Shown: positions 1 to 9,136 of the stretch, piece after piece
How the letters are laid out: the number at the start of each line of letters is the position of its first letter
How positions within the stretch are numbered: the first letter of the stretch is position 1
Source of the DNA: Fidelibacterota bacterium
GTDB lineage: Bacteria > Marinisomatota > SORT01
Assembly (NCBI GenBank): GCA_022563775.1
Contig: JADFMS010000007.1
Coordinates: forward strand, 1 to 42,000
Direction of reading: 5' to 3'
DNA: 42,000 bases
Translations under genes and position numbers: made by a program
The notes under the pieces: model-generated
Told to the model about the DNA's origin: nothing
The model's database searches: none
The model's input: the letters and a program-made list of their open reading frames with translations, nothing else

Positions 1-1002
1 AGCCGCTCTGAAGGGGGAATATTGGTCAAGAAGGATGGGTATCGCTATTTACAGGACTATGATCTGGGAACACCTCAACCGACTCCGGTGCTGCGTTCGA
101 TGGAATTGGGTCCGAGAGATCGATTATCACAGGCATTCGTCAAAGAGCAGGAGAAGGGGAGAACAATAAAAGGACCGTACGGCGATGTTGTTCATTTGGA
201 TATTCGGCATCTCGGTAAAGATACGATCAATAACAAGCTTCCGTTCGTTCGTGAACTTTGTTTAAAGTACGAAAATTTAGATCCGATAGAAGAGATGATT
301 CCCGTACGTCCGGTCGTTCATTATATGATGGGAGGTATTCATACGGATATCAACGGTGCGACGCCTCTCGACGGACTTTACGCAGCCGGCGAAGTTGCCT
401 GTGTCAGTATAAACGGAGCGAATCGCCTTGGCTCAAATTCTCTTACGGAAATTTTGGTGTTTGGAAAAAGAGCATGCATCGCTGCAGCCCGTTTCGCGTT
501 AGAACAGAAGGATACCGATCCTTCATTAGAATTATTGGTTAAGGATAAGGTAAGTCAAGTAAGAGAACGATACTTCAACACAAACGGCGGAACCGAAACT
601 ATCGCAGGCTTGAGAGGGGAAATGCAAAAAGTAATGGAAGAATCAGCAGGAATTTACCGAAATGAGGATTCTCTCAAAGGCGCTATCTCGACCATATTTG
701 AATTGAAAGAGAGGTTTCAAAACATTAGAGTAACAGATCAGAGCTATACATTCAACACTGAAATTACTTCAGCTATGGAACTGTCTTATATGTTGGATGT
801 TGCCGAAGCAATAGTTCATTCTGCGATAGCGAGAACGGAATCTCGCGGCTCACATCAGCGCACAGACTATCCGGATAGAGATGATGAGAGATTTCTGGCT
901 CATAGCCTGGCTTATAAAGAAGATAAAGGAGCACCCAGAATAGAACAGCTACCGGTTGTTATAACTCGATGGCCGCCGGCTGAAAGGGTGTACGGAAAAT
1001 AA
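1..1002 (+). CDS. frdA: Fumarate reductase flavoprotein subunit FrdA (5'-truncated by window start)
   Basis: C-terminal ~333 residues of the FAD-bearing catalytic subunit of quinol:fumarate reductase, which reduces fumarate to succinate at the cytoplasmic face. The frame is open from base 1, so the TTG at 22 is internal. Seen: [16 protein letters not shown] and [14 protein letters not shown] (conserved substrate-domain stretches), the [10 protein letters not shown] loop, the FAD-contacting stretch GLYAAGEV...[21 protein letters not shown] in the C-terminal domain and the terminal PPAERVYG. These match enteric FrdA more closely than SdhA, and the following genes are of frdB, frdC and frdD type, which supports fumarate reductase over succinate dehydrogenase. 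The direction in vivo cannot be settled from sequence. The frdB start follows after 26 bases, so this is the first visible gene of a four-gene operon. Confidence 0.95.
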   Translation, partial: SRSEGGILVKKDGYRYLQDYDLGTPQPTPVLRSMELGPRDRLSQAFVKEQEKGRTIKGPYGDVVHLDIRHLGKDTINNKLPFVRELCLKYENLDPIEEMIPVRPVVHYMMGGIHTDINGATPLDGLYAAGEVACVSINGANRLGSNSLTEILVFGKRACIAAARFALEQKDTDPSLELLVKDKVSQVRERYFNTNGGTETIAGLRGEMQKVMEESAGIYRNEDSLKGAISTIFELKERFQNIRVTDQSYTFNTEITSAMELSYMLDVAEAIVHSAIARTESRGSHQRTDYPDRDDERFLAHSLAYKEDKGAPRIEQLPVVITRWPPAERVYGK

Positions 1003-1028
1003 TAAACATAATCAGATATTAGGAAGCA

Positions 1029-1769
1029 ATGAACGAACAAATAACATTAGAAGTATTGCGTTACAGACCGGAGGAAGATTCCAAGCAGATTTATCAAAGT
1101 TATGATGTGCCGTTCAAGAAAGAGTGGGTAATTTTAGATGCGCTGAACTACATAAAAGATGAATTAGACGGAACTTTATCTTATCGGTGGTCCTGCAGAA
1201 TGGGTGTATGCGGAAGTTGTGGAATGATGGTAAACGGTGAACCTGTGCTGTCTTGTGCCAGCTTCCTGGAAACATTTCATCCCGGGCCGATTCGAATTGA
1301 ACCTCTTGAAAACTTTCCGGTCGTTCGAGACCTTGTAAGCGAGATGAGCGATTTTATGGAGAAATTGGAACGCGTTCAGCCCTGGCTGATTAGAAAAGAT
1401 GAGGATACGCCAAAGGGTGAATATCTTCAAACACCTTCTCAGCTGATGGATTATAAAAATTATTCCATGTGTATAAATTGCATGTTATGCTACTCTGCGT
1501 GTCCGGTCTATGGATTAGAGCCGAGTTTCTTAGGGCCTGCAGCGATAGCGCTTGGTCAACGCTATAATCTCGATAGTCGTGACCAAGGAGAGAAAATAAG
1601 AAATGCTGTACTATCGGAGGATGATGGAATCTGGCAGTGTACCCTTGTCGGAGAATGCTCGGCAGTATGTCCTAAAGATGTTGATCCGGCGGCGGCGATA
1701 CAGCGACTAAAGGTTTCAACTACCGTTGATTTTTTCAAATCTTTTCTTATGCCCTGGCAGAACCGGTAA
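1029..1769 (+). CDS. frdB: Fumarate reductase iron-sulfur subunit FrdB
   Basis: Electron-transfer subunit carrying three Fe-S clusters between membrane quinol and FAD. At 246 aa it is close to the enteric protein (about 244). The N-terminal plant-ferredoxin-like domain shows [15 protein letters not shown] plus a downstream Cys (VLSCAS) for the 2Fe-2S cluster. The C-terminal domain has [12 protein letters not shown] and [12 protein letters not shown] for the 4Fe-4S and 3Fe-4S clusters. The wording around CINCxLCYxACP and VDPAAAIQ is FrdB-like. RBS AGGAAGC lies just upstream of the ATG. It is co-directional with frdA (26 bp) and followed by the anchor genes. Confidence 0.96.
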   Translation: MNEQITLEVLRYRPEEDSKQIYQSYDVPFKKEWVILDALNYIKDELDGTLSYRWSCRMGVCGSCGMMVNGEPVLSCASFLETFHPGPIRIEPLENFPVVRDLVSEMSDFMEKLERVQPWLIRKDEDTPKGEYLQTPSQLMDYKNYSMCINCMLCYSACPVYGLEPSFLGPAAIALGQRYNLDSRDQGEKIRNAVLSEDDGIWQCTLVGECSAVCPKDVDPAAAIQRLKVSTTVDFFKSFLMPWQNR

Positions 1770-1860
1770 TTATGATCAATTCACTGAGCAATGTAAGAAC
1801 GGATCCGGGCTGTGTATGAACATTATTTTCACAAAATTCCGTTCTGATTAAATTAAACAG

Positions 1861-2277
1861 ATGCCTGATAATCACGAATATATAAAATATCATCCCCGGT
1901 GGCATCGCACGCCGATACCGGTTTTCTGGTGGATTCGCAAGTGGGTGTACATAAAATTTATTTTAAGAGAATTGACGAGTATAGCAGTAATGTCATTCGC
2001 ACTGGTTCTACTCTTTCATGTCAGGGCATTGATTCAGGGTCCGCAGGCTTATTCCGATTTGACCGAATTACTAAGTACACCGATCTCATTGATACTACAT
2101 TCAATCGCTCTAATATCACTGTTATTTCATAGCATAACCTGGTTCTCGCTTGCTCCGAAGGCTTTAACCGTTCGTATCGGAAAATGGCGGATTCCGGATC
2201 AGCTGATTATAAGTATGAACCTGTTGGCATGGATTTTTATTTCTTTCGTAATAGGCTGGCTCATGGTGACCATGTGA
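1861..2277 (+). CDS. frdC: Fumarate reductase membrane anchor FrdC
   Basis: Hydrophobic 138-aa subunit that with FrdD anchors FrdAB and forms the quinol site. The N-terminus has a YHPRWHRTPIPVFWW segment resembling the enteric FrdC start (RPMTSTWWKKLPFY). Three membrane helices are visible at roughly residues 35-57, 72-98 and 113-136. The loop HSITWFSLAPKAL matches the FrdC HTKTWFELAPKA signature. No haem-ligand histidine pattern of SdhC type is evident, which fits the haem-free type-D enzyme. The 91-base gap after frdB shows no clear terminator, so co-transcription is likely. The ATG has only a weak ribosome site. Confidence 0.9.
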   Translation: MPDNHEYIKYHPRWHRTPIPVFWWIRKWVYIKFILRELTSIAVMSFALVLLFHVRALIQGPQAYSDLTELLSTPISLILHSIALISLLFHSITWFSLAPKALTVRIGKWRIPDQLIISMNLLAWIFISFVIGWLMVTM

Positions 2278-2309
2278 CATGACAGAGACGAACAGATCAG
2301 GAGAATCCC

Positions 2310-2666
2310 ATGCGTAGACACATTGAACCATTTTGGTGGGCGCTCTTCAGCAGCGGAGGAACATTAGCAGCTTTCTTTTTGCCGGTTCTTATATTTATCA
2401 TGGGCATTGCGATACCACTGGGATGGATAGAATCTCCCGGGTATGAAAAATTGTTTGTTCTGGTTAGTAATTTACCTATCAGGGTATTTCTTTTTTCGTT
2501 GATCTCACTCTCGTTATTCCATTGGGCGCATCGTTTTCGTTTTACACTCTACGACGGATTACAATTAAAACACCTCAACAGACTGATAGCTGTTCTCTGT
2601 TATGGAAGCGCCATTACAGGGACTCTGATGACAGGTTACATTCTAATCATATTTTCGTCTCACTAA
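2310..2666 (+). CDS. frdD: Fumarate reductase membrane anchor FrdD
   Basis: Second membrane anchor (118 aa; enteric FrdD is 119). EPFWWALFSSGGTLAAFFLP mirrors the FrdD opening EPVFWGLFGAGG...PV, and IPLGW and HWAHRFRFTLYDGL match family positions. Three transmembrane helices lie at about residues 15-38, 55-75 and 93-114. RBS AGGAG precedes the ATG. It follows frdC by 32 bases and closes the frdABCD operon. The 138 bases to the next gene hold no obvious strong terminator. Confidence 0.9.
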   Translation: MRRHIEPFWWALFSSGGTLAAFFLPVLIFIMGIAIPLGWIESPGYEKLFVLVSNLPIRVFLFSLISLSLFHWAHRFRFTLYDGLQLKHLNRLIAVLCYGSAITGTLMTGYILIIFSSH

Positions 2667-2804
2667 ATTAGGTGGTAATAGAAATCAATTATACTAAATG
2701 TCAGACGAGTTTAAACGATAAATCAGTGGTAAAAAATAAATGAATATAAGTTCAACTTTGGCTGTTATATTATATCTTGAAAAATAAATTGATGGAGGAT
2801 TATC

Positions 2805-3164
2805 ATGTTTCGTCTGATTCATATCTTTGACATTAAGAGCGGAAAAAGCCCTGAATCATTTCTAAGCTGGTTGGATTCGACTCTCTATTCAAAGTCAAAA
2901 GAATTTGGGTGCTTAGAACGAAAAAATTGGGTATTTCTGGACGGGATGAAAGATCCGTACGGGAAAGGTAAGAAAAAAGAGAAAAGACCAAAATATATAA
3001 GTGAAGCCTTCTGGGAGGATAATCAAGGCGCTGAAGAATTCAGACAATGGCTTCGTGGTCCTGAAGGTGCAAATTATAGAAAAATTTGGCTCGATAATAT
3101 ATCAAACCATTCCGTACTGCGTTATGTTGAATTTTCAGCACCACTCAGTTTAGGCGATGATTAA
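2805..3164 (+). CDS. Small cytoplasmic protein, ferredoxin-like alpha/beta-barrel fold suspected
   Basis: I do not recognise this 119-aa protein. It has a strong start: GGAGG seven bases before the ATG. It begins with a beta strand (FRLIHIFDIK), then a helix rich in aromatic and charged residues (SFLSWLDSTLYSKSKEF), then strands LERKNWVFLDG and KYISEAFWED and a final strand RYVEFSA. This order resembles dimeric alpha/beta-barrel proteins (Dabb/EthD/NIPSNAP type), but that is inference from secondary-structure pattern only. There is no signal peptide or membrane segment, and a lysine-rich loop (KGKKKEKRPK) is in the middle. It is probably monocistronic, with promoter space on both sides. Confidence 0.7.
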   Translation: MFRLIHIFDIKSGKSPESFLSWLDSTLYSKSKEFGCLERKNWVFLDGMKDPYGKGKKKEKRPKYISEAFWEDNQGAEEFRQWLRGPEGANYRKIWLDNISNHSVLRYVEFSAPLSLGDD

Positions 3165-3547
3165 TTTGATGTGATGAATTATTAGATTTTGAATAAGAGA
3201 TTAGTTATTCTACAGTAAAACAGGTTTCGGACAAGAGTTCTAAAACAGAGCTTTTTTATCTTATATACCGTCGTTTATGAGACACATTTTTCGCGTACTA
3301 AAACTCATACGCTTATAAGATTTTAGGATTGAGTGAGAGCCTTTGAGAGCTTGGCGTTTGTTATCAGGAGATGTAGACTTGAATAAGAAGTTGGATGAGT
3401 GGGAGATATTTTATAATATACAAAAGCTGAATAATTGGAAGAATGGCAAAACTTCCCTTTGAAGATCTTAGAATGAAACTGAGTGTCTAAGAGTGCAATC
3501 CCTAGCCAGAAGTGCCATAGGGAATCAATAATGGATGTACTTTTATA
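3165..3547. other. Gene-free stretch with a weak terminator-like hairpin
   Basis: No coding frame is convincing in these 383 bases. At 3235-3253 a 7-bp stem containing G-T pairs (GAGTTCT / AGAGCTT, AAAAC loop) is followed by a T run and may terminate the preceding gene. The rest is AT-rich and probably carries the promoter of the kinase gene. Confidence 0.3.
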
Positions 3548-5161
3548 ATGAATAAATTAATATTATTTTTTGCTTTTGATGTCAAAGATACTGAAGAAAT
3601 CAGGTTAGAAAAATTTGCTGCTTTCTTGGTATCTGCCTCCTGTACACTTGCGGGTAGTATCTGGACCGCAATGTATTATTTTGTTTTTGGTTGGGGTTTG
3701 ACCTCCCTTTTACCAGCCTTCTTTACTTTCATTGTTGGCGGGGCTCTTTTTATTTCTCATATAAGTAAGAACCATCGCTATCTAATTTACGCTCAAATCA
3801 TTTGCATCACCTATATCCCTGCATTTATTCAATGGAGTATTGGCGGAGTGTTTGATTCGGGCTTTGTTCTGGCATGGGCATTTGTGGGTCCGATGATTGC
3901 ACTGATGTTTTTTTCTATAAGGCAATCCATTTTTTGGTTTTTGCTTTATATAGCGAACTTGGTAATTACAGTACTTTTTAATGATTTTTTTGTGAGATAT
4001 GGTCATGAGGTCGCGGAACACACAAAATTGTTTTTTTTCATTATGAACCTTGGTTTTGCCTCTACCGTAGTGTTTATTTTTGCTAGCTATTATGTTAATG
4101 CCGCTGTTAGAGAACAGAAAAAAGCCAATAAACTATTGGAATCTAATTTACAACAAGAAATAGTGTTGCGACAGAATGAAAAATTGGCAACACTGGGGAA
4201 GCTCAGCGCGGGAGTAGCCCACGAACTTAATAATCCCGCTGCTGCCGCTCAACGCGGCGTTGAACAGTTACAAGATACCATCAAAAAATTAGAGCAAGCC
4301 GAGTTTAGGTTGGGGCAATTGAATCTTTCAACATCGCAACTTAAGGCTTTAGAACCACATACTCAACTGATCTATCAACAGGCTAAAGAACCAATTTATT
4401 TGGACCCGTTAACCAGTACTGATCTGGAATATGAAATAGAAAAATGGTTAGAGGATAAGGGAGTGAAAGATGCTTGGGAATTTGCCCCCAGCTTGGTTAG
4501 CATGGGCTTTAATAATCAAAAATTATCAGGATTAGCCGAAATCTTCACGGGCGAGAAGTTTCCTATTATTGTTGCCTTGCTTAGTAATATGTACACTTCC
4601 CATAATTTGCTTGAAGAGATTGGAAAGAGCACAGGTCGAATTATTGAAATTGTCAAAGCTCTAAAATCATACTCTTATCTTGACCAGGCTCCAATACAAT
4701 CCGTTGATGTTCACGAGGGCTTGAATGATACACTGGTTATACTGCGTAGTAAGCTTAAAGCCGGAGTTCAAGTGCGGCGTGAATATGCCAAAGATCTGCC
4801 TCGCATTGAAGCTTTTGGAAGCGAACTTAATCAGGTTTGGACAAATATTATTGATAACGCCGTGGATGCAATGGAGGGACAAGGCGAAATTATCTTAAAA
4901 ACCTACAGAAAGGACCCTTGGGTAATCATAGAAATTAAGGATACGGGACCGGGAATTCCTGAAGAGATTCAATCAAAAATCTTTGATCCCTTTTTTACTA
5001 CCAAATCACCAGGCGAAGGTACAGGCCTGGGGCTAAACATTAGCCACAACATTATTGTACAAAAGCATAAGGGCGAGATTGCAGTTTACTCAAGGCCAGG
5101 GGAGACCTGTTTTGAAGTTAAACTCCCACTCAATTTTGAAGATTCGCAAATTGAAGCGTAA
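3548..5161 (+). CDS. Membrane sensor histidine kinase with HELNNP H-box and long insert
   Basis: 537-aa two-component sensor. Residues ~22-186 form about six membrane helices with almost no periplasmic loops, so the signal is probably sensed in or near the membrane. A short coiled linker leads to the H-box AGVAHELNNPAAAA with His225 as presumed phosphoacceptor. About 130 residues then separate the H-box from the rest of the dimerisation helix (IGKSTGRIIEIVKALKSYS), longer than in ordinary HisKA domains. The catalytic domain has an N-box (WTNIIDNAVDAMEG), a G1-box (DTGPGIP), an F-box (FDPFFTTK) and a G2-box (GTGLGLNIS). The next gene, 41 bases on, is a response regulator with a redox-enzyme tail, the evident partner. 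Start ATG has a poor ribosome site. Confidence 0.92.
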   Translation: MNKLILFFAFDVKDTEEIRLEKFAAFLVSASCTLAGSIWTAMYYFVFGWGLTSLLPAFFTFIVGGALFISHISKNHRYLIYAQIICITYIPAFIQWSIGGVFDSGFVLAWAFVGPMIALMFFSIRQSIFWFLLYIANLVITVLFNDFFVRYGHEVAEHTKLFFFIMNLGFASTVVFIFASYYVNAAVREQKKANKLLESNLQQEIVLRQNEKLATLGKLSAGVAHELNNPAAAAQRGVEQLQDTIKKLEQAEFRLGQLNLSTSQLKALEPHTQLIYQQAKEPIYLDPLTSTDLEYEIEKWLEDKGVKDAWEFAPSLVSMGFNNQKLSGLAEIFTGEKFPIIVALLSNMYTSHNLLEEIGKSTGRIIEIVKALKSYSYLDQAPIQSVDVHEGLNDTLVILRSKLKAGVQVRREYAKDLPRIEAFGSELNQVWTNIIDNAVDAMEGQGEIILKTYRKDPWVIIEIKDTGPGIPEEIQSKIFDPFFTTKSPGEGTGLGLNISHNIIVQKHKGEIAVYSRPGETCFEVKLPLNFEDSQIEA

Positions 5162-5202
5162 TTTTATTGATCAAATAACCGAATATCGAGGCGATGAGCT
5201 TT

Positions 5203-6864
5203 ATGGCTAATCCAATTATTCTAACTGTTGATGACGAAATAGAAGTATCCCACGCTATTGAGCGTGATTTAAGGCAACATTATCATAATGACTACCGCAT
5301 AACAACAGCAAATTCCGGTTCTCAAGCGTTAGAAATCGTTCAACAGCTTAAGCAACGTAATGATCAGATCGCACTATTCCTGGTTGACCAGCGAATGCCG
5401 GGTATGGAGGGGACAGAGTTTCTGGCTGAAGCGATGAAACTTTACCCCGATGCCCGCAAAGTACTCCTTACCGCTTATGCCGATACTCAGGCGGCAATTA
5501 CTGCAATCAACACAATAGAACTTGATTACTACATTATGAAGCCTTGGAGTCCACCTGAAGAAAATCTTTTCCCAATCCTAGATGATCTCCTGAGTGATTG
5601 GCTGGCAACGGCTCAGATACCATTTGATGGTATTCGGGTAGCAGGTACGCTATGGTCAGCTAGTTCTCACAAGATTAAAGACTTCCTGGCTCGTAGTCAA
5701 GTACCTTATCAATGGTTAGATATAGAAAAAGACTCTGAATCTATGGCGCTAGTGGAGGCAACCAACAAAGAACAGCATCGATTGCCCGTCATCTTTTTTC
5801 CCGATGGGAGGAAGTTAATAGATCCCGATATTACTACATTAGCTGAATATATTGGATTACAGACACAAGCAACCCAGCCATTTTATGATCTGATTATTAT
5901 TGGGGCCGGACCTGCTGGATTAGCCGGTGCTGTTTACGGTGCTTCTGAAGGATTACGTACCCTTTTAATTGATAAAGAAACGACAGGTGGACAGGCAGGC
6001 GCCAGTTCAAGGATTGAGAACTACTTAGGTTTTCCAAAGGGTTTGAGTGGTGCTGATTTGGCTCGACGAGCCACAGCCCAAGCTACGCGCTTGGGAGCCG
6101 AGATATTGACTACGCAAGAGGTTACGCAAGTACGTGTATCCGATCAATATCGTTTTGTTACGTTAGCAGATGGAACTGAATTGAGTTGTCACGCAATCAT
6201 CATCGCTACCGGTGTATCATTACGCACTCTTGATGTGCCCGGCGCTGAGGCAGTCACTGGAGCCGGGGTTTATTACGGCGCAGCGTTTACCGAGGCAGCG
6301 TATTACAAAGGTGATCATATGTTTGTTGTTGGCGGAGCCAACTCGGCTGGTCAAGGGGCAATGTTTTTCTCTCGCTACGCCAGCAAAGTGACCATGTTAG
6401 TTCGCGGCAGCGCCTTGAAAAAGGGCATGTCGCAATATCTTGTCGACCAAATAAACGATACAGAGAATATTGAAGTGCGCTTGCAGACGAGTGTAGCCGA
6501 AGTGATAGGCACAAAACAGCTTGAGGCATTAGTTCTCAAAAACAACGATACTGGTAAAATCGAAACAATACCTGCCAGAGCGCTTTTTAGTTTTATTGGA
6601 GCTAAACCACATACAGATTTTTTAGCAAATGTTGTGGATAGAAATGAAGCGGGGTTTATTCTGACCGGACAAGATTTAATCCGAAATGGTCGCCGACCTA
6701 AAAACTGGCGGTCGAGCCGAGATCCATTCTTGCTGGAGACAAGTGTACCAGGAATCTTTGCTGCGGGGGATGTTAGGCAAGGAGCTGTCAGGCGAGTAGC
6801 TTCGGCTGTAGGACAAGGCTCAAACGCTGTAAGTTTTGTTCATCAATATTTAAAAACTATTTAA
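5203..6864 (+). CDS. Response regulator fused to glutaredoxin-like and thioredoxin-reductase-like domains lacking active cysteines
   Basis: 553 aa from the ATG at 5203, preferred over the in-frame ATG at 5194 because GAGG lies about 10 bases before it. Domain 1 (~4-125) is a receiver: DDE, phosphoacceptor Asp62 in LVDQRMPG, Lys113 in IMKPW. Domain 2 (~143-220) has a glutaredoxin/thioredoxin-like pattern, GTLWSASSHKIKDFLARSQV then LPVIFFPDGRKL, but the usual CxxC place reads SASS. Domain 3 (~227-553) is a thioredoxin-reductase-type flavoprotein: FAD motif GAGPAG, second nucleotide motif GGANSAGQ, C-terminal FAD motif IFAAGDVRQG. The redox pair CATC is replaced (GVYYGAAFTEA). The family exists as fused response regulator/thioredoxin-disulfide reductase. 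I infer that phosphorylation by the upstream kinase controls an FAD/NAD(P)H activity other than thioredoxin reduction. Confidence 0.9.
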   Translation: MANPIILTVDDEIEVSHAIERDLRQHYHNDYRITTANSGSQALEIVQQLKQRNDQIALFLVDQRMPGMEGTEFLAEAMKLYPDARKVLLTAYADTQAAITAINTIELDYYIMKPWSPPEENLFPILDDLLSDWLATAQIPFDGIRVAGTLWSASSHKIKDFLARSQVPYQWLDIEKDSESMALVEATNKEQHRLPVIFFPDGRKLIDPDITTLAEYIGLQTQATQPFYDLIIIGAGPAGLAGAVYGASEGLRTLLIDKETTGGQAGASSRIENYLGFPKGLSGADLARRATAQATRLGAEILTTQEVTQVRVSDQYRFVTLADGTELSCHAIIIATGVSLRTLDVPGAEAVTGAGVYYGAAFTEAAYYKGDHMFVVGGANSAGQGAMFFSRYASKVTMLVRGSALKKGMSQYLVDQINDTENIEVRLQTSVAEVIGTKQLEALVLKNNDTGKIETIPARALFSFIGAKPHTDFLANVVDRNEAGFILTGQDLIRNGRRPKNWRSSRDPFLLETSVPGIFAAGDVRQGAVRRVASAVGQGSNAVSFVHQYLKTI

Positions 6865-7008
6865 GTTAGTTATTTTCACGTACCTGTATCGTCACACCGT
6901 TTTGAGTATAACTCGATTAAATTATAGAGTAAAATCAATTGAAGGCAGTCAAAACCTGCCACATTACTTAATGTAGTACATTATATAAAGGATATATTAG
7001 CCTGATAT
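6865..7008. other. Intergenic stretch after the redox regulator
   Basis: No gene. Near 6943 a small hairpin GGCAG...CTGCC is present. A similar but imperfect stretch (GGCAG...CCTGC) precedes the second copy of the long direct repeat near 9064, so the repeat unit may extend this far upstream. Confidence 0.3.
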
Positions 7009-7286
7009 ATAGTGTTACAGTGTGGCTATATTGACGAGTAGCGCGTACGGGTCGAAAGGGCCACCGCCGATGGCGGGACAGGCGAACAATTAAATGAAAG
7101 ATATTCATCACGCACACGCTAATCACAAAACGCTTGAAACAGTGGCGATTGTTGAGTTCTGAGTTGGATTCGCATAAGCAGTATGAACAGTTTTTAAAAT
7201 TAGTGAAGGCGGATTTAGAAGAGCGGAAGCAGTATTTCATGGGTCGTCCGGCGTATTTGTATTGGTCGGGGGCGAACACGGAATAA
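7009..7286 (+). repeat. Long direct repeat, copy 1, containing a conserved 3' reading frame
   Basis: This ~275-bp unit is repeated at about 9137-9399. Both copies contain the core CCACCGCCGATGGCGGGA. Within the unit one plus-strand frame (7098-7286, ending TAA) encodes ITHTLITKRLKQWRLL, then SELDSHKQYEQFLKLVKADL and ends MGRPAYLYWSGANTE. Copy 2 keeps this peptide with many synonymous third-base changes, so the frame was or is translated. No ATG, GTG or convincing TTG start opens the frame; in copy 1 a TGA lies just upstream. It is most likely the 3' end of a gene family carried with the repeat. Protein identity unknown. Confidence 0.6.
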
Positions 7287-7658
7287 TTAAATATCTTGTT
7301 GTTTGATGCATCTTAGCGATCTTTTTGTGGGCATGCTATGAGTCACACTACCCACTAAAATACCAAAACTGTCAGCCATAGTCAGAAGTATCACAGATAC
7401 TTGGTCAAGCAGTTTGCGCCTAGTATGATATTTAGAATTCTGATTAGTCATAATATTTAGAATTACACTATATACTGCCGAGAAAAGTAAATTGCGATAA
7501 CTACCCAAATGACATTGGAATATAGCTGGTAAGTGGTTATATTTCATTCTAAGATTGGGAAAATATCAATAAAATGCGTCCACTTACAATTCTATATAAA
7601 TAGTAGTTATGTGGCGCACAGCTAGCAGGAACTTACTACAGTAGAAGAGGAGGCAACT
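7287..7658. other. Gene-free AT-rich stretch
   Basis: About 370 bases with no supported gene. Its end carries the strong ribosome site GAGGAGG of the next gene. Base composition (AT-rich) contrasts sharply with the GC-rich gene that follows. Confidence 0.4.
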
Positions 7659-8270
7659 ATGGGGAATAAAAGCATTGTGAGAGTCGGGGGTGTATGCGCC
7701 ATTCTGGCAGTGGTCAGTGGCACTATGGCGCGCATCGCCTTTGGGAATGAGTGGCTCAAGTCACGAGGGGTGGATACCCTAATCACTGGCCACTGGTTCG
7801 ATGTCCTGGGCGTTTTGCTCTTCATGGTCGCGGCTTTGGGGTTCTACCGGGCCCTGCGCCAGGCCGGACCTCTGCCATTGATAGCGGTGGTGGCCTCCCT
7901 CACCGGTGGCATCTTTCTTTTTTTCCATGAGTTCATCCGATTGGGTATTGCCTACGAACTGGCGCCGGGTATCATGGACGCCCTCAGCCAAACAGGCTGG
8001 CTAGCCGCGGGCGTAGGGTCCGTGCTTGTCTTCTTCATCGGGGTACTCCTCTTCAGTTTCGCTATTCTAAGGACGTCGGTGGTGCCCAAGTGGATCGGGT
8101 GGCTGGGTCTGATAGCTGTGGCGGCGCAGGTGGCATTGGCGACGTCGGTTCTGTTTGAGAGCATCAGAACTCCCTGGTTTTTAACCAGGGTCTTCCTGGT
8201 GTGGTTGGTAGCCATGGGGGTTGTCCTGCTGCGGCTGAAGGAGCCCGTGGCCCCGGATTCTACGGCGTAG
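7659..8270 (+). CDS. Multi-pass membrane protein, DUF4386-like
   Basis: 203-aa integral membrane protein with six or so predicted helices (about residues 8-28, 46-66, 73-92, 112-135, 143-160, 168-190). The opening VGGVCAILAVVSG and the pattern of paired helices resemble DUF4386-type proteins, whose function is unknown. Start is secure: GAGGAGGCAACT then ATG. Codon use is clearly GC-richer than the flanking genes, suggesting acquisition. Immediately after its stop codon lies a second, decayed copy of its own first ~60 bases (8271-8337). It sits inside the patch bounded by the direct repeats at 7009 and 9137. Confidence 0.75.
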   Translation: MGNKSIVRVGGVCAILAVVSGTMARIAFGNEWLKSRGVDTLITGHWFDVLGVLLFMVAALGFYRALRQAGPLPLIAVVASLTGGIFLFFHEFIRLGIAYELAPGIMDALSQTGWLAAGVGSVLVFFIGVLLFSFAILRTSVVPKWIGWLGLIAVAAQVALATSVLFESIRTPWFLTRVFLVWLVAMGVVLLRLKEPVAPDSTA

Positions 8271-8337
8271 GCAACTATGGGGAATATGAGCCTTGTCAGA
8301 GTCGGCGGTGTATGAGCCATTCTCGTCGCGGTAAAGC
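8271..8337 (+). pseudogene. Decayed duplicate of the 5' end of the preceding membrane-protein gene
   Basis: Starting directly after the stop at 8270, the sequence repeats the preceding gene's ribosome region and start (GGCAACTATGGGGAATA...) and encodes MGNMSLVRVGGV before a TGA. The parent has MGNKSIVRVGGV at the same place followed by CAILAVVSG. Similarity fades at about 8337, just before the TPR frame begins. This looks like the scar of a tandem paralogue whose remainder was replaced. Confidence 0.7.
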
Positions 8338-8343
8338 CTCATC

Positions 8344-8956
8344 GTGGCCATCATCATCCGCGGAGTAGCCGACGTACCTGGATTAAAGGACTTGACTGAT
8401 GACGAGGAGCCTCTTTATAAGCGGTCACTTGAGATAAGGGAGAAGGCTCTTGGCCCAAACCACTATAATGTGGCGATGTCTCTTTATAGTCTAGCACAAC
8501 TTTACCAGTCGCAGGGGATGTATTATAAAGCTGAGTCTCTTTATAAATCGGTCACTTAAAATATTTGAAAAGGCGCTTGGGCCGAATCATCCCTTGGTGG
8601 CGAACTCTCTTAACAATCTGACATTACTTTACGAATCTGAGGGGAGGTATCATAAAGCAGAGTCTCTTTATGAGAGGTCGCTTGAAATACGTAAGAAGAC
8701 TCTTGGATCTGATCATCCCGATGTAGGGAACTCTTTTAATGATTTGGCAAATGTCTACGGGGCCCTTGGGAGGTATACAGAAGCTGAGTCTCTTTATAAG
8801 CGGTCGCTTGAGATAATTGAAAAGGCTCTTGGCCCAGACCACCCGTATCTGGTGCCTGTGTTGGTAAATATGGTGGAACTTTACAATATTGTCGGGAAAG
8901 AAGAAGCTAGAAGCCTGGAAGAACGGCTTAAAGTTATTCGATCTAGCAGTGAATGA
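8344..8956 (+). pseudogene. Kinesin-light-chain-type TPR protein gene, frameshifted
   Basis: Two frames together encode about four 42-residue TPR units of the kinesin-light-chain kind (AESLYKRSLEIxEKALGPxH repeated). Frame one covers 8344-8559 and frame two 8594-8956. Removing one base near 8548 (AAATCGG against the expected AAACGG or AAGCGG) joins them without a gap: LYKRSLKIFEKALGPNHPLV. Each repeat is 126 bp and the units are similar at DNA level, so slippage could have caused the shift. The start is unclear: GTG at 8344 is preceded by the decayed scrap of another gene, so the original N-terminus, possibly with an effector domain, seems lost. A sequencing error cannot be excluded. Confidence 0.7.
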
Positions 8957-9136
8957 TGATATCTTTGAGCATTCGGTTGAAGGCGATTTTATTGAAACAA
9001 AGAAGATGATTTTGATGAAGTAAAAATTCTTGCAAGTTGAAAATTAGGCCAGAATTAGCAGAAGGGCAGGCACAAACCTGCTTTTTACACAATGTTAAAC
9101 TTCATTTAATAGCCGTAATACACTGATAAATAGAAG

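Noticed and set aside
1..2666. Succinate dehydrogenase rather than fumarate reductase
   Set aside because: Two separate anchors of FrdC and FrdD type and FrdA/FrdB-specific wording fit the fumarate reductase family better, though in vivo direction remains open.
6968..7279. Minus-strand frames of ~100 codons in both long direct repeats (also 9102-9404)
   Set aside because: They look conserved only because the repeat is; third-position changes favour the plus-strand frame.
8344..8956. Two separate short TPR genes
   Set aside because: A single-base shift restores one continuous repeat array in perfect register, so one broken gene is the simpler reading.
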